A stretch of DNA of 64,000 nucleotides. Origin: an uncultured Clostridia bacterium (GTDB lineage Bacteria > Bacillota > Clostridia > TANB77 > CAG-508). Position 1 is the first letter of the stretch; every line of letters begins with the position of its first letter. The stretch is taken from NCBI GenBank assembly GCA_934130935.1, contig CAKOYQ010000003.1:65323-129322 (forward strand). The letters are read 5' to 3'. Under the pieces are notes generated by a model. The model was given only the letters and a program-made list of their open reading frames with translations, did no database searches and was not told the DNA's origin. Made by a program: the position numbers and the translations under genes. This document shows positions 27,020 through 36,590 of this stretch, piece by piece.

Positions 27020-28294
27020 ATGAAAATTATAGAAAATTCAAAAGTGCAAGAGAAAATATATGTAGAAAAACTTGAAAATGGGTTAACAGTAATGATTATA
27101 CCTAAAAAGGGTGTTCAGAAAAAATATGTTATATGGGGAACAAATTATGGTTCAAATGACAGTAAATTTGTAGTGCCAGGAGAAACTAAAGAGACAGAAG
27201 TACCAAAAGGCGTGGCTCATTTTTTGGAGCATAAAATGTTTGAACAAGAAAACGGAGTAAATAGTTTAGATGCACTTACAGCATTAGGAGTAGATGCAAA
27301 TGCATATACAACAAATGACCATACAGCATATTTGTTTGAATGTACAGAGAACTTTTACCCAGCATTAGATGAATTAATGGATTATGTGCAACATCCTTAT
27401 TTTACAGATGAAAATGTAGAAAAAGAAAAGGGAATAATCGGTCAGGAAATAATGATGTATGATGATTATCCAGAATGGAAAGTGTATTTGAATGCATTAG
27501 AAGCAATGTATTATGAACATCCTGTAAAACTGGACATAACAGGAACAATAGAAACAATAAGTCATATAGATAAAGACATTTTATATAAATGTTATAACAC
27601 ATTTTATAATCCATCAAATATGGCAATGGTAATTTGTGGAGATTTTGAACCAGAAACATTATTAGAAGAAATAAAAAAGAGATTAATTGATAAAAAAGCA
27701 AATGGAGAAATTAAAAGGATATATCCAGAAGAAAAAGAAGAAATTGTAAAACAAAAAATAGAACAAAATATGGATGTAAGCCAACCATTATTTACAATAG
27801 GTATAAAAGATAAGCTAGCAGAAACAAAAGAAAGAGTTCGTAAACATATCACAATAGAAATATTGTTAAATATGATAATTGGTAAAAGCTCAAAATTATA
27901 TAAAGAATTATATGATGAAGGAATAATATATACTGTTCCAAGTCTTGATTATGAATTTGCTAGGGGATATGCACATGTTCTTATAACAGGAAAATCTCCA
28001 GAGCCTGAAAAAGTATATGAAAAATTTAAAGAGGCAGTAGCAAAGATGAAAGAACAACCAATAGATAATTCAGAGTTTAACAGAATAAAGAAAAGAATAT
28101 ATGGAGAATATGTAAAAGAATATAATGATACATCAGATATTGCCAGAATGTTTTTAGCAGACTATTTTAAAGAAATAAATAGTTTTGATTATTTAGAAGA
28201 AATATCTACAATTAATGAACAATATGTCGAACAAATATTAAAAGAAGTGTTTGATGATAACAAGATGATTATTTCTGTAATAAAAAGGGCATGA
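27020..28294 (+). CDS. M16 family zinc peptidase (YmfH type)
   Basis: 424 residues. The inverted zinc motif HFLEH is at residues 67-71 (AHFLEHKMFE), with the third ligand Glu in EKEKGIIGQEI (~140-150). Substrate lobe: NPSNMAMVICGDF and, in the C-terminal half, IIGKSSKLYKELYDEGII. It forms the active half of the pair with the gene before it. AAGGAGG is 15 bases upstream of the ATG, farther than usual; no better in-frame start exists. By analogy with ymfH it may act in maturation of the EF-P modification or in peptide processing; substrate is not deducible. Confidence 0.88.
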   Translation: MKIIENSKVQEKIYVEKLENGLTVMIIPKKGVQKKYVIWGTNYGSNDSKFVVPGETKETEVPKGVAHFLEHKMFEQENGVNSLDALTALGVDANAYTTNDHTAYLFECTENFYPALDELMDYVQHPYFTDENVEKEKGIIGQEIMMYDDYPEWKVYLNALEAMYYEHPVKLDITGTIETISHIDKDILYKCYNTFYNPSNMAMVICGDFEPETLLEEIKKRLIDKKANGEIKRIYPEEKEEIVKQKIEQNMDVSQPLFTIGIKDKLAETKERVRKHITIEILLNMIIGKSSKLYKELYDEGIIYTVPSLDYEFARGYAHVLITGKSPEPEKVYEKFKEAVAKMKEQPIDNSEFNRIKKRIYGEYVKEYNDTSDIARMFLADYFKEINSFDYLEEISTINEQYVEQILKEVFDDNKMIISVIKRA

Positions 28295-28444
28295 TTGTAA
28301 TTTATTTGAATTAATGTAACACAAAAGTAATATAAATTATGAATAAAAAGATAGAATAATTTCATAAAATGTAGCAATTTGCCGAAAAATGGTTAAATTA
28401 AAGGAAAAACGTCATACGAAAATTGAAAAAAATGAAATATTTTA

Positions 28445-28473
28445 TTGACTGAGCTGTAAAAATATGTTAATTT
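28445..28473 (+). promoter_or_regulatory. Promoter of the spo0E-like gene
   Basis: TTGACT (28445) and TAATTT (28468, TG-extended), 17 bases apart. A TGCCGAA at 28380-28386 fits the Spo0A box consensus TGNCGAA, about 60 bases upstream. The rest of the 28295-28517 gap shows nothing else. Confidence 0.5.
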
Positions 28474-28517
28474 ATAAATGTACAGACAAATAATTGTAAA
28501 AAAAGGAGAGAGGCTAC

Positions 28518-28664
28518 ATGTTAAATGATGAAATTTGTAGATTAAGAGATAAATTAAATGAAAGTATTGTTACAGGAAAAGATTATAGTATTATTTATAA
28601 ACTAAGTATTGAACTTGATGAACTTATTGCAGAATATTATAGAAAAAATAAAAGAGTTTGTTAA
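28518..28664 (+). CDS. Spo0E-like sporulation regulatory (aspartyl phosphatase) protein
   Basis: 48 residues, a two-helix hairpin. The signature of the Spo0E family, S-x-x-L-D-x-L-I-x-x-Y, is met exactly in LSIELDELIAEYY (residues ~30-42). Members dephosphorylate Spo0A~P and delay sporulation. Ribosome binding site AAAAGGAGAG is well placed, and promoter and terminator make it a single-gene unit. It is too short for most ORF cut-offs, but the motif is clear. Confidence 0.85.
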   Translation: MLNDEICRLRDKLNESIVTGKDYSIIYKLSIELDELIAEYYRKNKRVC

Positions 28665-28724
28665 TAATTATATATTAGCAAAAATAAAGAAACTAAATTC
28701 TTATTATTCAGAGCAAAAAAATAG

Positions 28725-28763
28725 AAACGAGAAAGTATTAATATTTTAATATTTTCTCGTTTT
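28725..28763. terminator. Bidirectional terminator between spo0E-like gene and tRNAs
   Basis: AAACGAGAAA ... TTTCTCGTTTT stem with an AT-rich inner part; T-tracts on both outer sides (TTTTACG on plus, CTATTTTTTT on minus). Confidence 0.8.
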
Positions 28764-28768
28764 ACGTA

Positions 28769-28842
28769 TGGAGGCGACACCCGGATTTGAACCGGGGATC
28801 AGAGTTTTGCAGACTCGTGCCTTACCACTTGGCTATGTCGCC
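28769..28842 (-). tRNA. tRNA-Cys (GCA)
   Basis: Minus strand. Acceptor GGCGACA / TGTCGCC, discriminator T and encoded CCA. Anticodon loop CTGCAAA gives anticodon GCA. D arm AGCCAAGTGGTAAGGC and T loop GGTTCAAATCC are canonical. Confidence 0.95.
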
Positions 28843-28856
28843 ATAAAAATAATATA

Positions 28857-28930
28857 TGGAGCAGGTAACGGGAATCGGACCCGTAACTTAACCTTGGCAA
28901 GGTTATGTTTTACCACTAAACTATACCTGC
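28857..28930 (-). tRNA. tRNA-Gly (GCC)
   Basis: Minus strand. Acceptor GCAGGTA / TACCTGC, discriminator T and encoded CCA. Anticodon loop TTGCCAA gives anticodon GCC. T arm ACGGGTCCGATTCCCGT is canonical. It precedes tRNA-Cys in the same transcript. Confidence 0.95.
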
Positions 28931-28992
28931 GAATGTTAGCTTTATTATAATATCAAAATATTTAGTATTTGTCAAGAAAATAAAAAATAATT

Positions 28993-30234
28993 TTAATAAA
29001 ATAAAGCTTCTAAATGATATGTATAATTTTTTACCATAGTATTATAAAAATCAAAACAATTTTTTTTAAGAATAGGATTAGCATTATAAATATTTAGTGT
29101 TAATACATTTTTGTTATTAATACTAACAGTAAGATAGCCTATGGTAGAATTAGCAGGTAAAGGGGCTTTAAAAGTAGTATTACAATATATATATATGCTA
29201 ACATCATTAATATGATTACAATTTACTGGCAGAAAATTATATGGTAAATTTTCTAAAACAGCATCTACATTATTAGAAAGAGCTTTTTTTATTGCAAAAC
29301 TAGAAGAGTTACATATTTTCCAATTTGAGAATTCATTCAAAATTTTTTCATTAATATTTACCATTTCAAAATTTTTAAAAGCATATTTAATTAATTCATT
29401 GCTATCTTTAGTTCTATCTTTTTTTGTATCAGCACCAAGAACTATGCAAATCAAATCCATATTACCACGTTTAATAGAAGTTACAAGACAACGATTTGCA
29501 CCATTTGTAAAACCAGTTTTAACACCATAAACACCATCTAAATTACCAAGAAGTTCATTTGTATTAGATAAGTTTTTTGAATATCCATTAATAGAAACAG
29601 TATAATTTTTAGTTCCAACTAAATTACGAAAAACTTCATTTTTTAAGGCATAATTTGTAATAAGTGCAAGTTCATATGCAGTAGTATAATGGTCTTCATT
29701 GTCAAGACCATGAGGAGTAACAAAATGAGTAGATGTAAGATTTAATTCAGAAGCTTTTGTATTCATTAAATCTGCAAAACCATCAACACTTCCACCAATA
29801 TATTCAGCAAGTGCAACAGCAGCGTCATTACCAGAGCATAGTAATAAACCATATAGTAAATTTAATACAGATATTTTATCATTTGTATGGAGGCCAAGGC
29901 GTGAACCTCCTGTACTTGCTGCTTTGGATGAAACAAGTACAATGTCATCTAAATTACTTTTTTCTATTACAATAATAGCTGTCATAATTTTAGTAGTTGA
30001 TGCCATTTTTCGTTTTTCATTTTCATTTTTTCCATATAAAATAGTACCTGATAAGCGGTCATAGACTATAGCAGCCCTAGAATTTATGGTGGGCTCTGTA
30101 GTAATTTCAGATGAAGTATTAATTACAGAAGAAATATCAGAAAAATTCTCAAAATCTTCATCATCAGCAAAAACTGGTAAAACATATAAAAAAATCGTTA
30201 TAAATAAACATAGTAAAGCTTTATAAAATTTCAC
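28993..30234 (-). CDS. D-alanyl-D-alanine carboxypeptidase (DacF/PBP5 type)
   Basis: Serine carboxypeptidase of family S11 that trims the fifth D-Ala of peptidoglycan stem peptides outside the membrane. 413 residues: signal peptide (~5-22), a linker, then STTK (Ser79-Lys82), SGN (134-136) and KTG (239-241), all three active-site motifs. TPHGLDNEDHYTTAYELA is the usual S11 middle. The C-terminal ~120 residues form the beta-rich PBP5_C-like domain, without a clear amphipathic anchor. GTG start with GGAGG eight bases upstream. It is divergent from the adhesin genes. A sporulation-type DacF/DacB role cannot be distinguished from a vegetative one. Confidence 0.92.
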   Translation of the reverse strand: MKFYKALLCLFITIFLYVLPVFADDEDFENFSDISSVINTSSEITTEPTINSRAAIVYDRLSGTILYGKNENEKRKMASTTKIMTAIIVIEKSNLDDIVLVSSKAASTGGSRLGLHTNDKISVLNLLYGLLLCSGNDAAVALAEYIGGSVDGFADLMNTKASELNLTSTHFVTPHGLDNEDHYTTAYELALITNYALKNEVFRNLVGTKNYTVSINGYSKNLSNTNELLGNLDGVYGVKTGFTNGANRCLVTSIKRGNMDLICIVLGADTKKDRTKDSNELIKYAFKNFEMVNINEKILNEFSNWKICNSSSFAIKKALSNNVDAVLENLPYNFLPVNCNHINDVSIYIYCNTTFKAPLPANSTIGYLTVSINNKNVLTLNIYNANPILKKNCFDFYNTMVKNYTYHLEALFY

Positions 30235-30296
30235 AGTAAATCCTCCAACACAAAATGAAAAATATAAAATAATCTTATAAAATATATGAAAAAATA

Positions 30297-30325
30297 TTGA
30301 TTTTATTCTTCAAAAGAAGTATAAT
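30297..30325 (+). promoter_or_regulatory. Promoter of adhesin gene 1
   Basis: TTGATT (30297) and TATAAT (30320), 17 bases apart. The same two boxes and spacing occur before adhesin gene 2. Confidence 0.75.
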
Positions 30326-30367
30326 AAATAATGTATTAAACTCAAAAAATGAGAAAGGATGAATTAA

Positions 30368-33300
30368 ATGAAAAAGAAAAGATTCTGTATAATAATTGCA
30401 GTAATGGCAATAGTAGCATTTTTATTAAGTTATATAATAAGTTATGCTAATACAAGTGAGACAATATATGTTAATTTGACAAAATTAGATACTAATGGAA
30501 TAGGATATGGAATAGGAAATCCAACAACAGCAAATGAACCAGGACAACCAGCAACAAATGCATATATATGGAACATAACAACATATAATTCTAACAATGT
30601 AAATGATATTAGTAACACACAAAGAAACTTATATTGTATAAAAGCAAATTACGGAGACTCATGGAATACAAACAAAGATACAATAGTAGGATACAAATTA
30701 TCATATGACTTACAGTCTGATAGAAAAAATTTATTAGATAAGATTGTAGATAATGGAAAAGATGTTAATGATATACTAAAAACATTGTTATCTGAATCAG
30801 GATATTATAGAGAACTTTTATGGATATTAGATAATGCATATATAAAAGGACAGACAGATAAAAAAGAGTTTTTAAGCAGTATAGGAATCAATTATGATTC
30901 TACAGAAAAAGCGTATTATTATACTCCAATAGAGGGATATGATTATAGTGCACTTGCATCAGCAAATGGGTATACAGAAGCAAATTTAATTACAGATGAA
31001 GATATAAAGGCTGTGCAAAGAGCAGTAATTTGGTATTATACAAATTATTTAACAGATACAACAAATGATGCTGTATTTAATCAAAAATCTAAAACAGATT
31101 GGTTAACAATAACATCTGATGGTACAACATACAAGCAATTAGCTGATTTTAATAAATTTGAAGAAACAGAAAATGGCCCACTTAGAAATGAACAAGCACA
31201 GATATTGTATAATTATTTAGTAGATGCAGCTTCAAAGAATGCTAGTAAGTATACAGAAGAAAATAATTATACAATAACTAAAGGAGTAACTGTAAATACA
31301 ACAGGATTAACCCAAAACTCTAATGGAAAATACAGACTATCTGCAACTAGAGTAGATTCAAACTATGTGGTAGGACCAATAATTATAGATAAAAATGACT
31401 CTTTAGCAGATGGAATATCAATAACTGTTACAAATCAAGATAATAGTGATATACAATATACTTTTACAGATAGTAGAGGAAATTCTCTTCAAACAACTAA
31501 CATAAAAGATTTAGTTGGAAGAGCAGAAGGATTTTATATAACTGTATCAAGAAGTGGTATAGAAAAAGTAAATATAAAAATAAATACAACACAAGAAACT
31601 ACAAAAAAGACATTGTGGTTAGATGGAACTGAAACTGCAGATGCAATAGAATTAAATTCAGAACAACCAATAGTAGAAGTAACAAGAGCAACAAAAGAAA
31701 TACCAACAGAATTTGAAGCACAACCAAATGAATTTGATTTAGCATTACGTAAATACATAACACAATTAAATGGAACAAACTTGAAAGATACTAGAATACC
31801 AAATATTGATGAAACAACACTACAAACAGCTACAACAGCAACATACAAACATAGAAAAGATCCAGTAGTGGTTAAGGATAATGATGAGGTAACATATAAC
31901 ATTTCAATATATAACGAAGGCAATAAAGAGGGGTATGCTACAAAAATAATTGATCAATTACCAGCAGGTTTAATTAACTCACCAAATAATTCATCAACAG
32001 TTGTTTCTAAAGATAAATCTGGAAACATAAAAAACACTTATAAATTAGCATATGATACTATGACAAATCAAATATTACTTACTATTGTAAATACAACCGA
32101 AAATCCAGCAAAGACATTAAAAGCTTATACAGCAGGCAGTTTAGATTCTGAAGTAATTGAAATAAAATGTAAAGTAACACAAGAAGCTGATACAAAAAAT
32201 CAGATAATATTAACTAATGTTGCATGGATAAGTGAAGCTTATGATGCACAAGGCACAACTACAGTAGATAGAGATTCTCAACCAGAAACATTCCCAAATG
32301 TAAATAAAAATAACATGCAAACATATAAAGGAGATTCATCAAATGATGAGGATCTATCAAAAAAAGACAATTTTTATAAAGGTGAGCAAGATGATGATGA
32401 CTTTGAAAAATTAGTAATTATGCCAGAAGAAAAAATATTTGATTTAGCATTATTCAAACATATTGCAGCAATAAGCAAAGACCAAACAATAGAAAATGGA
32501 GAATATGTAACAGATAACAAAAATATTGATGGAACATATTTAAGAGCACCTGTTGTAACAGCAATAAATCCAGAAACAGGAAAAATAACATATAAAGAAG
32601 ATAATAAAGAAGCATTAACTGTAGAACCAGGTGATTATGTATTATATACAATTAGAGTGTACAACGAAGGCGAAGTTAATGGATATGCAAGCAAAATAAA
32701 AGATACATTACCAATAGGATTAGAATTTGTTGTTGGCAATGAAGAATATAATGGAAAATGGAATTTAGATGGAATGGACAAAGATGGAAGACAAGTAGTA
32801 TCAACAACATGGTTTGCTAAAGGACAAGGAGCAGAATTAAATGCAGTAGAGGGAGATTCAAATTATAAAGCAAATCTTTTATATGCATTAAAAAAAGACG
32901 GAGCAATAAGTACAACAGACCCAGAAAATCCTGATTATATAGATGCACAAGTACTATGTAAAGTAACAGAAAATGCAACATCTGATAGAGTTTTAGTAAA
33001 TTATGCCCAAATAGCAGATGACAGTGATGAAAATGGAAACCCTATAGATGATATAGATTCAACTCCAGATAACTTTGTAAATCCAGACAGAGAATTTGAA
33101 GATGATGAAGATTTAGAAAGAATAAAAGTAAGGACACCAGGACAATATGATTTAGTTTTAGTTAAAGAAGATAAAGATGGAGTACAATTAAACTCAACAG
33201 CAAAATTTGAAATAACAACAAATGGTGTTAAAGAAGAAAAAGAAATAACAGGTAGATTGACAATAGCACAAAATGTACCTGTAGATGCAGACCATTTAAC

Positions 33301-35629
33301 AGATGATGTGTATGTAATAAAAGAAACAAAAGCACCAGATGAATATTGCGAATTTGATGGAACAATAACAGTAACAGTATCAAAAAGCATAAAAGCTGAT
33401 GGCTCAGGATATGAAAAGAGCATTAAATATACAGTAGTGGATTCAAAAGGAAATGATATTACAAATAAAAAAGATGCAAATGTATATTTGAATGATGATG
33501 GAAATATATATGTTGAAGTTAAAAACTATAAAGAGCCAGAAATACATAAAGGTGTAAAAGATGTAACAAATCAGGATTCAGGATATAATGCAGATGAAGT
33601 TCATTCTTGGGTAATAGAATCAGGAATACCTAAGAACGTAGATGACTATAAATTTTATGATATAATTGATGATATTGATTATAGACTAAAATTTGAAGGA
33701 AAAGAAAATGTTACAGTAAAAATAGGAAACACAAAATTAACAGAAGGAACAGACTATAAAATAACATATACAGAAAATGCAACAGGAGTTCAAGATAAAA
33801 CAAAATCTGGAACATTAACACTAACATTTATAGATATAGATAATGGCATGCAAGCATCTGACAAAATAAAGAATAATGCAGGAGAAAAAGTTCAAGTAAC
33901 ATTTAAAACAACATTTGCTAAAGATGAAAACGGAAAACTTTTAGCAGCTATGGGAGAACAAATAGAAAATCAAGCAAAACTTGAATATACAAATACATCA
34001 AGTGATAACAAAGTAGTAAAAGAATCAGAAAAGCCAGAAGTACATACAGGTGGTGTAACATTATACAAATATTATGTAGCAAACAATCAAAAAGTTTCAT
34101 TAGCAGGAGCAAAATTTGGAATCTATGCAACAGAAGAAGATGCTAAAAATAACAAAAATGTTATATCAACAGCAGAATCAGATGAAAAGGGTATAGTGAA
34201 ATTTATAGGTTTACAATATGGCGGAGATGCAAAATCTGATGAAAACAACAAAACATCAAATGGAACATATGAATATGATGCGGACAAAGCAAGCACAAAA
34301 TATTGGGTAGCAGAAATTGAAGCACCAGCAGGATATCAGAAATATAGTGGAATAATTGAAGTAACAATAAATAAAGATAGCTATAATGAAGAAAAGATTC
34401 AATATGAAGTTGAAAATGCTAAATTAAACTTTGATTTAGCACTAAGAAAATTTATAACAGAAGTTGAGGGAAAAGAAGTAACATCAAGAGTACCACAAGT
34501 AAAAATAGATAATGGAAAAGTTACATATGAACATAGTAAAGACCCTGTAACAGTACATGTAGATGACACAATAATATATACATTAAGAATATTCAATGAA
34601 GGAAATATAGATGGATATGCAAGTGAAATAGAAGATGATATTCCTGAATATTTAGAATATTTACCAGATGAAGAAACAAATATTGATTATATGTGGAAAA
34701 TGTATGATAAAGATGGAAAGGAAACTACAAATCCAGAAGAGGCAGTTAAAGTAAAAACAGCATATTTATCAAAAGACAATGGTACTGATAAATTACTAAA
34801 AGCATTTGACGGTACAAATATAAATTATCAAGATGTAAAAATAGCATTTAAAGTAAAAGATCCAAATTCAAATACAACAATTATTACAAACCATGCTCAA
34901 ATATCTGATGATAGTGACAAAGATGGAAATCCTATAGAAGATATTGATTCAAAACCAGGAGAATGGAATGATGGGGAAGATGATCAAGATGAAGAAAATG
35001 TTAAAGTAGAATACTTCGATTTAGCATTATTAAAATTTGTATCAAAAGTAATCGTTATAGAAGATGGAAAGGAAAAAATAACAGAAACAGGATATAATGG
35101 ACATGAAGATCCAGAGCCAGTAGTCAAAGTAGAGTTGCATAAAAAGAAAATAAATGAAGTTACTGTTAAGTTTGGTTATGGAATAACAATAACAAATGAA
35201 GGTGACATTCCTGGATATGCAACAGAAATTACAGATTACATTCCAGAAGGTTTAAGATTTGAAGCATCTGATAATCCACTATGGAAAGACGAAGGAAATA
35301 ATGTAATATCTACAAAGCAATTAGAAAATACATTATTACAACCAGGAGAAAGTGCAACAGTAGAAGTTATACTTACTTGGATAAATGGAGCAGATAATTT
35401 AGCATTAAAAACTAATACAGCTGAAATATCTGAAGATAAAAATGAATATGATGTGCCAGACAGAGATTCAACACCAGACAATAAAAAAGAAGGTGAAGAT
35501 GATATAGATATTGCAAAAGTTATACTAGCTATAACAACAGGTATTGCAAAAACATATTTTTCATTAACAGTAGGACTATTAGCAGTAGTATTAGTAGGAG
35601 TTATACTAATTAAGAAATTCGTAATATAA
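30368..35629 (+). CDS. Giant thioester-domain surface protein, adhesin 1
   Basis: 1753 residues. Signal/anchor helix (~5-26); N-terminal thioester-type domain with LYCIKANYG (Cys90) and AVQRAVIWYY (Gln217), the pair that forms the Cys-Gln bond in Gram-positive adhesins. Then FDLALRKYI-type modules starting near 455, 695, 1355 and 1555, each with an 'IYNEG' core and ending in an Asp-rich DDDDFEK or similar linker. Between them lie SpaA-like domains (near 920 and 1235) and a D2-type fimbrial domain (near 1065). The C-terminus is a hydrophobic helix with KKFVI and no LPXTG. Mosaic, secreted and probably stabilised by internal isopeptide bonds. Ligand unknown; host or surface adhesion is inferred. 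Confidence 0.88.
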   Translation: MKKKRFCIIIAVMAIVAFLLSYIISYANTSETIYVNLTKLDTNGIGYGIGNPTTANEPGQPATNAYIWNITTYNSNNVNDISNTQRNLYCIKANYGDSWNTNKDTIVGYKLSYDLQSDRKNLLDKIVDNGKDVNDILKTLLSESGYYRELLWILDNAYIKGQTDKKEFLSSIGINYDSTEKAYYYTPIEGYDYSALASANGYTEANLITDEDIKAVQRAVIWYYTNYLTDTTNDAVFNQKSKTDWLTITSDGTTYKQLADFNKFEETENGPLRNEQAQILYNYLVDAASKNASKYTEENNYTITKGVTVNTTGLTQNSNGKYRLSATRVDSNYVVGPIIIDKNDSLADGISITVTNQDNSDIQYTFTDSRGNSLQTTNIKDLVGRAEGFYITVSRSGIEKVNIKINTTQETTKKTLWLDGTETADAIELNSEQPIVEVTRATKEIPTEFEAQPNEFDLALRKYITQLNGTNLKDTRIPNIDETTLQTATTATYKHRKDPVVVKDNDEVTYNISIYNEGNKEGYATKIIDQLPAGLINSPNNSSTVVSKDKSGNIKNTYKLAYDTMTNQILLTIVNTTENPAKTLKAYTAGSLDSEVIEIKCKVTQEADTKNQIILTNVAWISEAYDAQGTTTVDRDSQPETFPNVNKNNMQTYKGDSSNDEDLSKKDNFYKGEQDDDDFEKLVIMPEEKIFDLALFKHIAAISKDQTIENGEYVTDNKNIDGTYLRAPVVTAINPETGKITYKEDNKEALTVEPGDYVLYTIRVYNEGEVNGYASKIKDTLPIGLEFVVGNEEYNGKWNLDGMDKDGRQVVSTTWFAKGQGAELNAVEGDSNYKANLLYALKKDGAISTTDPENPDYIDAQVLCKVTENATSDRVLVNYAQIADDSDENGNPIDDIDSTPDNFVNPDREFEDDEDLERIKVRTPGQYDLVLVKEDKDGVQLNSTAKFEITTNGVKEEKEITGRLTIAQNVPVDADHLTDDVYVIKETKAPDEYCEFDGTITVTVSKSIKADGSGYEKSIKYTVVDSKGNDITNKKDANVYLNDDGNIYVEVKNYKEPEIHKGVKDVTNQDSGYNADEVHSWVIESGIPKNVDDYKFYDIIDDIDYRLKFEGKENVTVKIGNTKLTEGTDYKITYTENATGVQDKTKSGTLTLTFIDIDNGMQASDKIKNNAGEKVQVTFKTTFAKDENGKLLAAMGEQIENQAKLEYTNTSSDNKVVKESEKPEVHTGGVTLYKYYVANNQKVSLAGAKFGIYATEEDAKNNKNVISTAESDEKGIVKFIGLQYGGDAKSDENNKTSNGTYEYDADKASTKYWVAEIEAPAGYQKYSGIIEVTINKDSYNEEKIQYEVENAKLNFDLALRKFITEVEGKEVTSRVPQVKIDNGKVTYEHSKDPVTVHVDDTIIYTLRIFNEGNIDGYASEIEDDIPEYLEYLPDEETNIDYMWKMYDKDGKETTNPEEAVKVKTAYLSKDNGTDKLLKAFDGTNINYQDVKIAFKVKDPNSNTTIITNHAQISDDSDKDGNPIEDIDSKPGEWNDGEDDQDEENVKVEYFDLALLKFVSKVIVIEDGKEKITETGYNGHEDPEPVVKVELHKKKINEVTVKFGYGITITNEGDIPGYATEITDYIPEGLRFEASDNPLWKDEGNNVISTKQLENTLLQPGESATVEVILTWINGADNLALKTNTAEISEDKNEYDVPDRDSTPDNKKEGEDDIDIAKVILAITTGIAKTYFSLTVGLLAVVLVGVILIKKFVI

Positions 35630-35641
35630 AAAAATAAATTA

Positions 35642-35684
35642 AGAGCCGAAAACCAAAGGTAAAATTGGGGTCGGTTCTTTTTTT
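35642..35684 (+). terminator. Terminator of adhesin gene 1, built on R2
   Basis: AGAGCCGA (35642-35649) pairs with TCGGTTCT (35671-35678), one G-U, followed by TTTTTT. The right arm is part of repeat R2. Confidence 0.72.
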
Positions 35685-35721
35685 GCCCTTGGGCAAAAAA
35701 GGAACCGACCCTAATTTGCCC
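35658..35721. repeat. Two R2 repeats head to head, forming a 21 bp-arm palindrome
   Basis: R2 copies at 35658-35688 (plus) and 35691-35721 (minus). Their cores pair over 35668-35688 with 35691-35711, 21 bp with one mismatch and a 2-base spacer. It lies between the two adhesin genes. Confidence 0.85.
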
Positions 35722-35743
35722 AAAAATTTAGTAAAAATAAACA

Positions 35744-35772
35744 TTGATTTTTTTGTCGAGAAAATATATAAT
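35744..35772 (+). promoter_or_regulatory. Promoter of adhesin gene 2
   Basis: TTGATT (35744) and TATAAT (35767), 17 bases apart, as for adhesin 1. TGTCGAG between the boxes is one base off a Spo0A box; probably chance. Confidence 0.7.
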
Positions 35773-35810
35773 TTATATAAAAAAATAAACCAAAGAGAGG
35801 TAGATGAAAG

Positions 35811-36590
35811 ATGAAGAAAAAAATTGCAATTATTGGAGTTATTTTACTTACAATAGCATATATAATTTTTCATATTGTCAGTTATGCTGGAAATGAAGTT
35901 ATATATGTAGGATTAAATACTACCCATCCAAATGGAGATGGATATGGATTAGGTAGCCCTAAAAGTGGAGGATTAGGTATATGGAATTTAAGAAACTATG
36001 ACTCGACAGACAGAAATAATGAGAGTAGTATTCAGAAAGAATTATATTGTTTAAAAGGCGATTATGGAGAAACTTGGAATCAAAATTCAGCTACAGTAAT
36101 AGAATACAATTTATCATATGATTTAGACACAGAAAGAGAAAAATTATTGCAATTATTAGGGGGAGCAAGTAGTGATGCCAATACAGTTGTAACAGAAATT
36201 TTAAGTGATAGTACTTCTGGAATTTATAAAGAATTATTGTGGGTAATAGATAATGCATTTATTCCAGGTAAATCAGATAAAGAGCAATTACTTAAAAAAT
36301 TAGGAATATTGTATGATTCAAAGGAAAACTTATATTATTATAAATCACCAGATAATTATGATTATTCTGATAAAATTTATAACTTCGAATGGACTACAAC
36401 ATTGACTGAAACAGATATAAAAGCTGTCCAACAAGCAGTAATTTGGTATTTCGCAAATGCAAAATTAGATAATGATGCAACATTTGATAAAACAAATGCA
36501 ACAGATTGGTTAACAATAACAGATGATGATGGGAATACATATCTTCAATTAGTTGATTACAAAAACCGGAGAAGGGGCTGCAAGATATGA
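35811..36590 (+). CDS. Adhesin 2, N-terminal fragment upstream of frameshift
   Basis: 259 residues before a premature stop. Homologous to the start of adhesin 1: signal helix (~5-25), thioester-type domain with LYCLKGDYG (Cys80) and AVQQAVIWYF (Gln207), then TDWLTITDDDGNTYLQLVDY. At 36561-36565 a run of five A shifts the frame: reading on in the +1 frame continues the homology without loss (TGEGAARYDQANILYNYL matches the corresponding adhesin 1 segment), so an extra A is the likely cause. Ribosome binding site AGAGGTAGATG. As written the product would be a secreted, truncated thioester domain. Confidence 0.85.
   Translation: MKKKIAIIGVILLTIAYIIFHIVSYAGNEVIYVGLNTTHPNGDGYGLGSPKSGGLGIWNLRNYDSTDRNNESSIQKELYCLKGDYGETWNQNSATVIEYNLSYDLDTEREKLLQLLGGASSDANTVVTEILSDSTSGIYKELLWVIDNAFIPGKSDKEQLLKKLGILYDSKENLYYYKSPDNYDYSDKIYNFEWTTTLTETDIKAVQQAVIWYFANAKLDNDATFDKTNATDWLTITDDDGNTYLQLVDYKNRRRGCKI

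Noticed and set aside
28768..28950. Plus-strand open frame over the tRNA genes
   Set aside because: It is the antisense of tRNA-Cys and tRNA-Gly, whose folds are unmistakable.
35751..35757. TGTCGAG in the adhesin 2 promoter as a Spo0A box
   Set aside because: One base off consensus, absent from the twin promoter of adhesin 1.
36553..36590. Programmed ribosomal frameshifting in adhesin 2
   Set aside because: The shift needed is +1, the site is an A5 run without a rare or stop codon in the shift position and without a downstream structure; a one-base indel is simpler.
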